Assembly (NCBI GenBank): GCA_963771835.1
Contig: CAVYVA010000001.1
Location: 1,116,001-1,180,000, forward strand
DNA length: 64,000 bases
Direction of reading: 5' to 3'
DNA from: CAVQCJ01 sp963771835
GTDB taxonomy: Bacteria; Actinomycetota; Actinomycetes; Prado026
Shown: piece by piece, positions 54,892 through 63,829 of the stretch
Numbering within the stretch: position 1 is the first letter of the stretch
How the letters are laid out: each line of letters opens with the position of its first letter
Made by a program: the position numbers and the translations under genes
The notes under the pieces: model-generated
What the model saw: only the letters and a program-made list of their open reading frames with translations
What the model was told of the DNA's origin: nothing
Databases searched by the model: none

Positions 54892-56965
54892 TCAGGTGCC
54901 GGGCCCGACCAGGCGCAGGGTGTGGTCGCTGCGGGCCAGCGCGGTCGGGTCGGCGTGCTCGTGCAGCCACGCGGTCGCGGCGTCGGCCGGCATCGGCCGG
55001 GCGACGTACCAGCCCTGGGCGGTGTCGCAGCCCAGGTCCTGCAGCTGCTCCCAGACCTCGACCGTCTCGACGCCTTCGGCGACCGCCTGCAGCCCGAGCG
55101 CGTGCGCCAGGTCGATGATCGACCGCACGATCGAGGCGTCCTCGCCCCGGTCGGCCAGCTTGCTGACGAACGACCGGTCCACCTTGATCTCGCTCACCGG
55201 CAGCCGCTTGAGCATGAACATCGACGAGTACCCGGTGCCGAAGTCGTCGAGGCTGAGCTCGACGTCGAGCGCCTCCAGCGCGACCAGCGTGTCCAGCACG
55301 CGGCTGTGCTCGGCCATCAGGGTCCGCTCGGTGAGCTCGAGCTTGAGCAGCGGGGCCGGGCACGCGGTGCCGGGCGAGCCCTTCGGAGACGGTGCGGGCC
55401 AGCTCGGTGCCGTGCAGGTCGCGCGCCGACACGTTCACGGCGACCGCGACCGGCAGCCCCTCGGACCGCCACTGCGCGACCTGCGCGAGCGCGGTGTCGA
55501 TCACGAAGTCGGTGAGCCGGTGCATCAGCCCGGACGTCTCGGCCAGCGGGATGAACTCGTCCGGCGGGATGAAGCCGCGGCTCGGGTGGTTCCAGCGCAC
55601 CAGCGCCTCGACGCCGACCACCTGCGAGCCGATGTCGACCCGGTCCCCCAGCGTGACCTTGGGCTGGTAGTGCAGCTCGAGCTCGTCGGCGTCCAGCGCG
55701 CGGCGCAGCGCGGCCAGCAGGCCGAGCCGGTCGGTCGAGTTGCGGTCCCTGGCGGGGTCGTACACCTCGACGCCGGTGTGCTGCTCCTTGGCCAGGTACA
55801 TCGCGACGTCGGCCCGGCGCATCAGCTGCTCGACGTCGGTGCCGTGGTCGGGGTAGACGGCGATCCCGATGCTCGCCTCCAGCTCGAGGAGCACCTCCTC
55901 GAGGTTGAACGGCTCGACCAGCGCGTCGCGCACCCGGCGCGACACGTCGGCGACGTTGTCGTCCGACCCGACGTCGGGCATCACCACGGCGAACTCGTCG
56001 CCGCCGAGCCGGGCCACCAGGTCCTCCGGCCGCAGCACGCCCTGGATCCGCCGCGCCACCAGCTCGAGCAGCCGGTCGCCGACGTGGTGGCCGAGGGTGT
56101 CGTTGACCTCCTTGAACCGGTCCAGGTCCAGCAGCGCGACCGAGAACCGCTCGATGTCCGGACGATCGACCGCCTCGCCGAGCCGTTGCAGCAGCAGCTT
56201 GCGGTTGGGCAGCCCGGTCAGCGGGTCGTGCAGGGCGGCGTGCTGCTCGACGACCGACATCCGGGCGGTCTTGTGGACCGCGAACATCGGGATCAGGAGC
56301 AACGGCACGTACCACGGGCTGCTCACCGCGGCGAGCACGACCAGCGGCGACAGCGCCAGCACCGCCGCGGTCGTCACCACGTAGTACGAGAAGTCCTCGG
56401 TGAACGTCTCGCGGAAGGACTGCCCGGTGTCGGCGCCGACGCCGGACACCAGGATGTTGTTGACCAGGAACCAGACGACCCAGGTCGGGACGATCCAGAG
56501 CAGGTCCGAGCCGGTCAGGGAACGACCGGCCGGCACCAGCCCGTGCGGCAGACCGGCGATCACCATCGGGACCGAGGCCGCGGTGGCCGAGATCACGTAC
56601 TGCCCGACGTTGAAGAAGAGCTTCCACGGCGGCTTGCGCTTGACCAGCTCGGACGTGACGGTCACGCCCGCCTGCAGCAGCAGCGCGGGCCACAGCCCCC
56701 ACAGGTACATGATCGCGAACACGAAGGCGGTGGAGGTGACGGTGCCCTGCGAGTCGTACCCGCCGGCGGTGCGCACGGGACGGAGCTCGCCGAGCAGGAC
56801 CAGGGCGGCGACCACCCAGAAGGCCGCGGGCATCTCGCCCATGATCGGCTGCACCTTCACCGCGGCGACGACGACCAGGGCCCAGCCGACCCACACGGCG
56901 AAGTGCCAGGTCAGGGAGAACAGCGACCAGCGGGCCAGCGAAGGCCGGGTGGGCAGTCCCCCCAT
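54892..56965 (-). CDS. Membrane GGDEF-EAL protein (first of two paralogues), one frameshift as read
   Basis: The protein is about 690 residues. The N-terminal 300 hold about eight membrane helices in a domain shared with the second paralogue. Residues about 300-470 are a GGDEF domain (HDPLTGLPNRKLLLQRL, LDRFKEVNDTLGHHVGD, active-site RLGGDEFAVV), then an EAL domain (ELHYQPKV, GVEALVRWNHPSRG, SLDDFGTGYSS, KVDRSFVSKL, AEGVETVEVWEQL). Both cyclic-di-GMP synthesis and breakdown motifs look intact. One indel near 55355, in a run of G and C, separates the last 140 codons. ATG 56965 has GAGGGAGGT upstream. Confidence 0.9.
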
Positions 56966-57054
56966 GACACCTCCCTCGGACCCGGATCGGCCCATGGGCG
57001 GACAGACCCTCATCCTCTCCTCGACTCCCGCGCGGCCGGTCTTGAGCCGTTCGA

Positions 57055-57396
57055 GTGAGGACCGGAGACGAGTACCTCGGCTCGCTGCCCGCCGAGGTCC
57101 AGGTGATCGTCCGCGAGGTCCGCCGGGCCGCTCTGGCGGCCGCACCCGACGCGCAGGACGCCATCCGTTACCAGATCCCGACGCTGACGCTGGGCGACCA
57201 GAGCCTCGTGCACTACGCGGCCTGGGCGCACCACCTCAGCGTCTACCCGGTGCCCCGCGCCGACGCGGCCCTGCGGGTCGAGCTCGCCGCCTACGAGGCC
57301 GGCAAGGGCACGCTCCGGTTCCCGCTCGACCGACCGGTCCCGTACGACCTGATCGAGCGGGTCGTCGCACAGCTGCGGATCGAGCGCGCCTCCTGA
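57055..57396 (+). CDS. DUF1801 family protein
   Basis: The 113-residue protein starts at GTG 57055 (VRTGDEYLGSLPAEVQVIVR). The DAIRYQIPTLTLGDQSLVHY and HLSVYPVP segments and the ending GTLRFPLDRPVPYDLIERVV are typical of the DUF1801/YdhG fold, related to the Fra/frataxin-like iron-chaperone set. Function is unknown. It is convergent with the cupin gene. Confidence 0.85.
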   Translation: MRTGDEYLGSLPAEVQVIVREVRRAALAAAPDAQDAIRYQIPTLTLGDQSLVHYAAWAHHLSVYPVPRADAALRVELAAYEAGKGTLRFPLDRPVPYDLIERVVAQLRIERAS

Positions 57397-57409
57397 CCGG
57401 CCGGCTGCC

Positions 57410-57799
57410 CTACAGCGCCCAGGGCGGCGTGAACGGCTCGTCGCCGGGGATGTGGGCGCGCCCGCCCACCGGCAGCACGGCCACCGCCTCGAACGCCGGC
57501 TCGCTCCCGTCGTCGGGCTCGGCACAGCGCAGGGCGAACGGGGCGCCGGCCGGCACCACGATCGCGTCGCCGGCCGAGACCGCGTGCTCGGCCCCGTCCA
57601 GGGTGGCGACGGCCCGCCCGCTCAGCGCGACCAGCACCTCCTCGCGGTCGAGGCTGTGGACCGGGCCCGGCGCCGCGGAGCTGAGCCGGACCCGCCACAC
57701 GGCGTTCTCCCGGCTGCCCCGGCTCGGCGCAGCGAGACCGGTGAACTCGACGTCGTCCAGCACGAAGGTCGGCGCGACGGCGGAGCTGATGATCGGCAT
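57410..57799 (-). CDS. Cupin-domain protein
   Basis: The 129-residue single-domain cupin (MPIISSAVAPTFVLDDVEFT) has the motif GPVHSLDREEVLVALSGRAV, with a His and Glu pair in motif 1, and a second strand set GDAIVVPAGAPFALRC. The second-motif histidine is not obvious, so metal binding is uncertain. It is divergent from the MarR gene and is the natural candidate target of that regulator. Confidence 0.85.
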   Translation of the reverse strand: MPIISSAVAPTFVLDDVEFTGLAAPSRGSRENAVWRVRLSSAAPGPVHSLDREEVLVALSGRAVATLDGAEHAVSAGDAIVVPAGAPFALRCAEPDDGSEPAFEAVAVLPVGGRAHIPGDEPFTPPWAL

Positions 57800-57825
57800 G
57801 TCGGCCCTTCCTGATTGGTAACCGA

Positions 57826-57837
57826 AGTTCTATAACT
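57826..57837. promoter_or_regulatory. Candidate shared promoter/operator between cupin and MarR genes
   Basis: AGTTCTATAACT has inverted AGTT/AACT arms and includes TATAAC, a good -10 box for the rightward MarR gene; read leftward it gives TATAGAAC for the cupin gene. The 59-bp divergent gap is AT-rich for this genome. MarR proteins commonly bind such sites; binding here is inferred. Confidence 0.4.
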
Positions 57838-57858
57838 CAGGTTTGCTAATGTCAAGCC

Positions 57859-58314
57859 ATGCATCACGACGACCTGGGGATCCAGCTGGGCCTGGCCTAC
57901 GCCGCCTTCGTCGACTGGCTGAACGCCGAGATGGCCGCCGCGGGCTTCGACGACCTCGGGGCCCGGTTCGGCTACCTGTTCCGTGCGCTCGCGGACGGTC
58001 CGGCGACGCTCACCGGCCTTGCGGACGGGCTGCGCATGAGCACCCAGGGCGCGGCGAAGATCCTCACCGAGATGCGGGCCCGCGGGTACGTCCGACGGGT
58101 CGCGCACCCGACCGACGCGCGGGCCCGGCTCATCGAGCTCACCGATCGGGGCCGGCTGGCGCTGGAGACGGCGCACGGCTTGCACCTGCGGTACGAACAG
58201 ACGCTGGCCGACCGGGTCGGGGCACCAGCGGTGTCGACGCTGCGGCGGGCGCTCGCCGACATCCTGGAGATCGGCGACGTCGACCCGGCCAGCCGGCTGC
58301 TCCGCCCCCTCTGA
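57859..58314 (+). CDS. MarR-family transcriptional regulator
   Basis: The 151-residue protein has a winged helix (GPATLTGLADGLRMSTQGAA as helix-turn-helix, KILTEMRARGYVRRVAHPTD as wing with the DxR motif ARARLIELTDRG). It is divergent from the cupin gene and probably represses it and itself. It is convergent with the second GGDEF-EAL gene. Confidence 0.9.
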   Translation: MHHDDLGIQLGLAYAAFVDWLNAEMAAAGFDDLGARFGYLFRALADGPATLTGLADGLRMSTQGAAKILTEMRARGYVRRVAHPTDARARLIELTDRGRLALETAHGLHLRYEQTLADRVGAPAVSTLRRALADILEIGDVDPASRLLRPL

Positions 58315-58374
58315 CCGGTCGCTGACTGGCTCGCTGAATGGCTCGCTGACCGGCGGGCTGGCCGGCGGACAGGC

Positions 58375-60450
58375 TCAGCGGAAGGCGATCGGGCTCTCGC
58401 TCTGCAGGATCCGCAGCGCGCGGGACCGGCTGGGGTGCCGCAGCAGCCACTCGGTCGCGCGCTCGGCCGGAAGGGGCCGGCTGACGTACCAGCCCTGCGC
58501 GCTGTCGCAGCCGAGGTCCTCGAGCAGGTCCCAGACCTCCTCGGTCTCCACCCCCTCGGCCACCGCCTCGATGCCCAGGGCGTGCGCGAGGTCGACGATG
58601 GAGCGGACGATCTTGGCGTCGTCCGGAGACGTCGTCAGGCGCTTCACGAACGAGCGGTCGACCTTGATCTCCGACACCGGCAGGCGCTGGAGCAGCACCA
58701 GCGAGGAGTATCCGGTCCCGAAGTCGTCCAGGCTGAGCCGGACGCCCAGCCGCTCCATCGCCTCCAGGGTCTCGCCCACCCGGTTGGGGTCGGACATCAG
58801 CACCCGCTCGGTCAGCTCCAGCCGCAGCGCCGCGGCCGGCAGACCGTGCCGGGCCAGGCCGTTGGCGATGGTCTCGGCCAGCGCGGCGGCGTGCAGGTCG
58901 CGCGCGGACACGTTCACCGCGACCGGGATCTCCAGCCCGACCGACCACCAGCGCGCGGCCTGCTCGAGCGCGGTGTCCATGATGTGCGCGGTGAGCCGGT
59001 GCATGAGGCCGGAGTGCTCGGCCAGCGGCACGAACTCGTCGGGGAAGATCAGGCCGCGGTGCGGGTGCCGCCAGCGCACCAGCGCCTCGACACCGACGAC
59101 GGCGCCGGACGCGAGCGCGACCTTGGGCTGGTAGTGCAGCTCCAGCTGACCGCCGTCGATCCCCTGCCGCAACGAGCCGAGCAGGCCCAGCCGGGTGGTG
59201 GAGTTGCGGTCCTTGTCGGCGCTGTAGACCTCGACGCCGGAGCGCTCCTCCTTGGCCAGGTACATGGCCACGTCGGCCGAGCGCTGAAGCTGCTGCACGT
59301 CGGCGCCGTGGTCGGGGTAGAGCGCGATCCCGACGCTGGCCTCGAGCTCGAGCAGCACGCCCTCGAACCGGTACGGCTCGGCGAGCGCAGCCTGGATCCG
59401 CAGCGCCACCTCGGTCGCCGCGGCGGCGTCCGGGACGTTGGGCAGCAGCACCGCGAACTCGTCGCCGCCGAGGCGGGCGACCACGTCCTCGGGTCGCAGC
59501 GCGCCCTTGATCCGCTCGGCCACGTGCTCGAGCAGGTGGTCGCCGGTCTGGTGGCCCAGGGTGTCGTTGACCTCCTTGAACCGGTCCAGGTCGAGCAGGA
59601 ACAGCCCGACCCGTCGCCCGGGCGGCACCTCGCCGAGGGCGCGGTCCAGCGCCTCGAGCAGGTACTTGCGGTTCGGCAGCCCGGTGAGCGCGTCGTGGTT
59701 GGCCTGGTGCTCCTTCTCCAGGGACATGGCCGACGTGCGGTACACGGCGAACAGCGGCGGCAGCAGCAGCGGGAGCCACCACACGCTGGTCTGCACGGCC
59801 ACGGCGACCAGGGGCGAGATGACCAGGACGGAGAAGTTCGAGAACAGCAGGTAGCCGAAGTCCTCGAGGAACACCGCTCTGAACGGTTCGCCGGCGTACG
59901 CGGCGAGCACGCCCGAGACGATGAGGTTGTTCGCCAGGAAGTAGACCGCCCAGGCCAGCGCCATCGGGGCCAGGTCGCCGGCGGTCACGGTGTGGATCGC
60001 GTCGGGCGCGGCCTGGTAGCCGTACAGCTGCAGCGCGCCCCAGGCCAGGGCGAACGACAGGGCGTACTGGGCGGGGTTGACCAGCGTCCGCCACCACACC
60101 TTGCGGGTGGTCACGTCCGCGACGACCGACGCCAGCCCCTGGGCCAGGATCGCCGGCCAGGGACCCCACAGGAACATGATCGCGAACGTGAACGCGATCG
60201 ACGGGGTGGTGCCCTCGCCGTACGAGCGGGAGGTGACCACGGGCCTGAGCTCGCCGAACACCACGAGCGCGGCCAGCGCGGCCAGCGCGACCGGCTTCGC
60301 GACCCCACCGGCCCGGGCCATGCCCACGGCCGAGGCCACCAGGACCAGCCCGCCGGCGGCTGCGGTGGTCCAGAGCAGGAGCGCGAAGACGGTGCGGGAG
60401 AACGGGCCGGGAGGCGCAGGCGCGGACCCGTCCGTGCCGCTGTCCGGCAT
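58375..60450 (-). CDS. Membrane GGDEF-EAL protein (second paralogue), intact
   Basis: The 691-residue protein has an N-terminal multi-helix membrane domain (about 1-240, for example VFGELRPVVTS and FLWGPWPAILAQGLASVVAD), a GGDEF domain (HDALTGLPNRKYLLEAL, LDRFKEVNDTLGHQTGD, RLGGDEFAVLLP) and an EAL domain (VGVEALVRWRHPHRG, LELTERVLMSD, SLDDFGTGYSS, AEGVETEEVWDLL). It is collinear with the paralogue at 54892-56965 along its whole length, showing a local duplication. Both active-site motifs look intact; the net activity cannot be told by eye. Confidence 0.93.
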   Translation of the reverse strand: MPDSGTDGSAPAPPGPFSRTVFALLLWTTAAAGGLVLVASAVGMARAGGVAKPVALAALAALVVFGELRPVVTSRSYGEGTTPSIAFTFAIMFLWGPWPAILAQGLASVVADVTTRKVWWRTLVNPAQYALSFALAWGALQLYGYQAAPDAIHTVTAGDLAPMALAWAVYFLANNLIVSGVLAAYAGEPFRAVFLEDFGYLLFSNFSVLVISPLVAVAVQTSVWWLPLLLPPLFAVYRTSAMSLEKEHQANHDALTGLPNRKYLLEALDRALGEVPPGRRVGLFLLDLDRFKEVNDTLGHQTGDHLLEHVAERIKGALRPEDVVARLGGDEFAVLLPNVPDAAAATEVALRIQAALAEPYRFEGVLLELEASVGIALYPDHGADVQQLQRSADVAMYLAKEERSGVEVYSADKDRNSTTRLGLLGSLRQGIDGGQLELHYQPKVALASGAVVGVEALVRWRHPHRGLIFPDEFVPLAEHSGLMHRLTAHIMDTALEQAARWWSVGLEIPVAVNVSARDLHAAALAETIANGLARHGLPAAALRLELTERVLMSDPNRVGETLEAMERLGVRLSLDDFGTGYSSLVLLQRLPVSEIKVDRSFVKRLTTSPDDAKIVRSIVDLAHALGIEAVAEGVETEEVWDLLEDLGCDSAQGWYVSRPLPAERATEWLLRHPSRSRALRILQSESPIAFR

Positions 60451-60639
60451 GCATCCCCCTCTCCGCCGGCTGAGACGCTCTGTAAGCCTTTGATATCGAT
60501 CTGTAGCGAAGACGGTAGCCCGAACGGGTCGAAAGCGGGACCATACGTCCGTCCGAGGCGTGCCGTCACCCGTACGGCCGACCCCGGCACCGCCAGGCGG
60601 AGCTCGGCACCCCCCTCCGGCTCGACCGGCCGGGCCCGC

Positions 60640-62775
60640 CTACCCCCCCGGCGGTGCCGCGACGGCGACGGCGGCGGCCGCCTCGGACCCTTGCTCGAGC
60701 AGGACGGCGAAGCCGTGGTCGTCCAGGACGGGCACGCCGAGCGCGACCGCCTTGTCGTACTTGCTGCCGGGGTTGTCGCCGGCGACGACGAACGAGGTCT
60801 TCTTCGAGACCGATCCGGAGACCTTCCCGCCGCGCTCCTGCACCGCCTCGGTGGCGCCGTCGCGGCTCCAGCCCTCGAGGCTGCCGGTGATGACGACGGT
60901 CAGGCCGTCGAGCGGACGGGGACCGTCGGCCTCGCCCGCCTCGGCGGTGCGCACGCCGTCGGCCTTCCACTTGTCCACCACCGCGCGGTGCCAGTCGACC
61001 GTGAACCAGTCGACGAGCGCGTCGGCGATGACCGGGCCCACCCCCTCGACGGACGCGAGCTCGTCGGCCGAGGCGGTCGCGATGCGGTCCAGGTCACGCA
61101 GCTCCCGAGCCAGCGCCTGCGCCGCGGTCGGGCCGACGTGCCGGATCGACAGCCCCACCAGCACCCGCCACAGCGGCTGCTGCTTGGCCCGCTCGAGGTT
61201 GTCGAGCAGCTTGACGGCGTTCGCCGCGAGCGTGCCGTCCTTCTTGGTGAAGAAAGCGCACGTGAGCAGCCGCTCGGCGGTGAGGCCGAACAGGTCGCCC
61301 TCGTCGGCCACGAGGCCGCAGTCGAGCAGGGCGACCGAGGCCTCGTAGCCGAGCACCTCGATGTCGAAGGCACCCCGGCCGGCGAGGTGGAACAGCCGCT
61401 CCCGCAGCTGGGCCGGGCACGAGCGGGCGTTCGGGCAGCGCAGGTCGGCGTCGCCCTCCTTCTCCGGTCGCAGCGTCGACCCGCACTCGCGGCAGGTCGT
61501 GGGCATCACGAACGGCTCCGACGCCGGGTCGCGCAGCTCGATCACCGGCCCGACGATCTCCGGGATCACGTCACCGGCCTTGCGCAGCACCACCGTGTCC
61601 CCGGCGCGCACGTCCTTGCGAGCCACCTCCTGGGCGTTGTGCAGGGTCGCCATGCCCACGGTCGAGCCGGAGACCTGCACCGGCTCCATGACGCCGTACG
61701 GGGTGGCCCGGCCGGTGCGCCCGATGTTCACCTCGATCCGCAGCAGCTTGGTGGTGACCTCCTCGGGCGGGTACTTGAACGCGATCGCCCAGCGCGGCGC
61801 CCGCGAGGTCGAGCCGAGGCGGCGCTGGGTCGCGATGTCGTCGACCTTGACGACCACGCCGTCGATCTCGTGGTCGAGGGAGTGCCGGTGCTCGCCGTAG
61901 TACGCGATGAACTCCCGCACGGCCGCCAGGTCCTCGAGCACCTTGTACTGCGCGCTCGTCGGCAGGCCCCAGGCGGTGAGCGCGGCGTACGCGTGCGACT
62001 GCGTCGACGGCTCGAACCCGCGCCGCGCGCCGAGCCCGTGCACCACCAGCCGCAACGGCCGGGACGCGGTGACCCGGGGGTCCTTCTGCCGCAACGACCC
62101 GGCGGCGGTGTTGCGCGGGTTGGCGAACGGCGCCTTGCCCGCGGCCACGAGCGACGCGTTGAGGTCCGCGAAGCCGGCGACCGGGAAGTACACCTCGCCG
62201 CGCACCTCGAGCAGGTCGGGAACCGGGAAGGCCGGGTCGGCGGACGACAGCACGTCGGGCACGTTGTGCAGCGTGCGCACGTTCGGCGTGACGTCCTCGC
62301 CGGTGCGGCCGTCGCCGCGGGTCGCGGCACGGACCAGCCGGCCCTGCTCGTACACCAGGTCCACGGCGAGGCCGTCGTGCTTGACCTCCGTCAGCCAGCG
62401 CACCGGGCTGCGCGCGTCCCGCTCGACCCGGTCGGCCCAGGCCTGCAGCTCCTCGTCGGAGAACACGTTGTCCAGGCTGAGCAGCCGCTCCAGGTGCTCG
62501 ACCGGCGCGAACTGCGTCGAGTAGCTGCCGCCCACCCGCTGGGTGGGCGAGTCGGGCGTGCGCAGGCTCGGGTGCCGTTCCTCGAGCGCCTCGAGCTCGC
62601 GCAGCAGCGCGTCGTACTCGCCGTCGCCGACCGTCGGGTGGTCGAGGACGTAGTAGCGGTACTGGTGCTCGTCGATCACCTTGGCCAGCTCGACGGCGCG
62701 CTCCCGGTCGGCGACCGGCACGCCCTCGACGACCGGCCCGGCCGCCTCCGCGGTGGACCGCCTGCGGTCAGCCAC
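60640..62775 (-). CDS. ligA: NAD-dependent DNA ligase
   Basis: The 711-residue ligase seals nicks in replication and repair. It has the adenylation motif EVKHDGLAVDL (KxDG lysine), the NAD-binding Ia domain (YRYYVLDHPTVGDGEYD), the OB fold (GRTGRATPYGVMEPV), a four-cysteine zinc finger (TTCRECGSTL and RCPNARSCPAQ), helix-hairpin-helix repeats and a BRCT domain (GLTVVITGSLEGWSRDGA). The GTG start at 62775 overlaps the end of the MetE-like gene by 8 bases. Confidence 0.97.
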   Translation of the reverse strand: MADRRRSTAEAAGPVVEGVPVADRERAVELAKVIDEHQYRYYVLDHPTVGDGEYDALLRELEALEERHPSLRTPDSPTQRVGGSYSTQFAPVEHLERLLSLDNVFSDEELQAWADRVERDARSPVRWLTEVKHDGLAVDLVYEQGRLVRAATRGDGRTGEDVTPNVRTLHNVPDVLSSADPAFPVPDLLEVRGEVYFPVAGFADLNASLVAAGKAPFANPRNTAAGSLRQKDPRVTASRPLRLVVHGLGARRGFEPSTQSHAYAALTAWGLPTSAQYKVLEDLAAVREFIAYYGEHRHSLDHEIDGVVVKVDDIATQRRLGSTSRAPRWAIAFKYPPEEVTTKLLRIEVNIGRTGRATPYGVMEPVQVSGSTVGMATLHNAQEVARKDVRAGDTVVLRKAGDVIPEIVGPVIELRDPASEPFVMPTTCRECGSTLRPEKEGDADLRCPNARSCPAQLRERLFHLAGRGAFDIEVLGYEASVALLDCGLVADEGDLFGLTAERLLTCAFFTKKDGTLAANAVKLLDNLERAKQQPLWRVLVGLSIRHVGPTAAQALARELRDLDRIATASADELASVEGVGPVIADALVDWFTVDWHRAVVDKWKADGVRTAEAGEADGPRPLDGLTVVITGSLEGWSRDGATEAVQERGGKVSGSVSKKTSFVVAGDNPGSKYDKAVALGVPVLDDHGFAVLLEQGSEAAAAVAVAAPPGG

Positions 62776-63829
62776 GCGACTGCTCCCTCCCGACGTCCTC
62801 CGGGTCCGTCAGCAACGTCCGCGCCGCGGCCCGGCCCAGCTCGAGCGCGGCCCGGGCGAAGTCGGGCGACGCGCCGGCCAGCCCGCAGGTCGGCGTGACC
62901 ACGACGCTACCGAGCCGGTCCGACTCCAGCCCGGTGCGGTTCCACAGGGCGCGCGCGCCCGCGGCCACGTCGCGACCGGCGTCCGGGCCGTCGGGCAGCG
63001 GCCCGCTCGTCGGCACCAGCCCGAGCAGGAGCGCGGTCCCGGCCTCGACCGCCTCGGCGATGGCGTCGTCCTCGGCCCTGGTCAGCAGCGTCGCGTCCAG
63101 CGACAGCCCGCGGAAGCCGGAGCGCACGAGCAGGTCCACCGGCGGCGCCGCGACGCACAGGTGCACGAGCGGTACGGCACCGGCGGCGGCCACCGCCGCG
63201 ACCACGGCCCGCAGCGCCTGCTCGACGACCGGCTCGTCGACGGCGGCGACCGTCGTCAGCCCGCTCGGCGACGGCAGCTCGCCGCGCAGCACCGCGGTCA
63301 GCGACGGCTCGTCCACCTGCAGCAGCACGCGGGCCCCCGGCACCCGCGCGGCCAGGTCGGCGCAGTGCGCCGCGGCCGCCTCGGCGAGCGCCTGCCCGAG
63401 GTCGCGGACGGCCCCCGGGTCCGCCAGCGCGCGCCGCCCGCTGCGCAGCTCGACCATCGCCGCCAGCGTCCAGGGGCCGCACAGCTGCGCCTTCAGCGGG
63501 CCGTCCCAGCCCGTGAGCATCTCCTCGGCCACGTCGAGGTCCTCGTCGAGGTGGCTGCGCGCCCGGCGCACGTCCCGGCCGGCGCGGTCGGCGACCGTCC
63601 AGCCGGTCGTCCCCCACTCCGCCCCGATGCCCGGGAGCAGCGCGATCGTCCGGCCGACCATCTCGGCGCCGGGTCCGCGGGCCGGCAGCTCCGGCACGAA
63701 CGGGAGGTCGGGCGCGGCGTCGAGCACCATCCCGAAAGTGGTCCGAGGATCCGTTCCGGGCATCGAGCCGACCCCGGTCGCCGCGCCGGCCGGCCACAGC
63801 GCCGCGGCCGGCTCGACGGGGTCAGGCAC
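62768..63829 (-). CDS. MetE/UROD-like protein (methionine synthase vitamin-B12-independent family)
   Basis: The 353-residue protein starts at GTG 63829 (VPDPVEPAAALWPAGAATG). ATGVGSMPGTDP, PFVPELPARGPGAEMVGR, LKAQLCGPWTLAA, VLLQVDEPSLTAVL and VVTPTCGLAGASPDF match the short MetE-C-like proteins encoded between mnmA and ligA in many actinobacteria. The His/Cys zinc site of MetE is only partly visible (VHLCVAAP and TPTCGLA), so methyltransferase activity is uncertain. It overlaps both mnmA and ligA. Confidence 0.85.
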   Translation of the reverse strand: MPDPVEPAAALWPAGAATGVGSMPGTDPRTTFGMVLDAAPDLPFVPELPARGPGAEMVGRTIALLPGIGAEWGTTGWTVADRAGRDVRRARSHLDEDLDVAEEMLTGWDGPLKAQLCGPWTLAAMVELRSGRRALADPGAVRDLGQALAEAAAAHCADLAARVPGARVLLQVDEPSLTAVLRGELPSPSGLTTVAAVDEPVVEQALRAVVAAVAAAGAVPLVHLCVAAPPVDLLVRSGFRGLSLDATLLTRAEDDAIAEAVEAGTALLLGLVPTSGPLPDGPDAGRDVAAGARALWNRTGLESDRLGSVVVTPTCGLAGASPDFARAALELGRAAARTLLTDPEDVGREQSRG

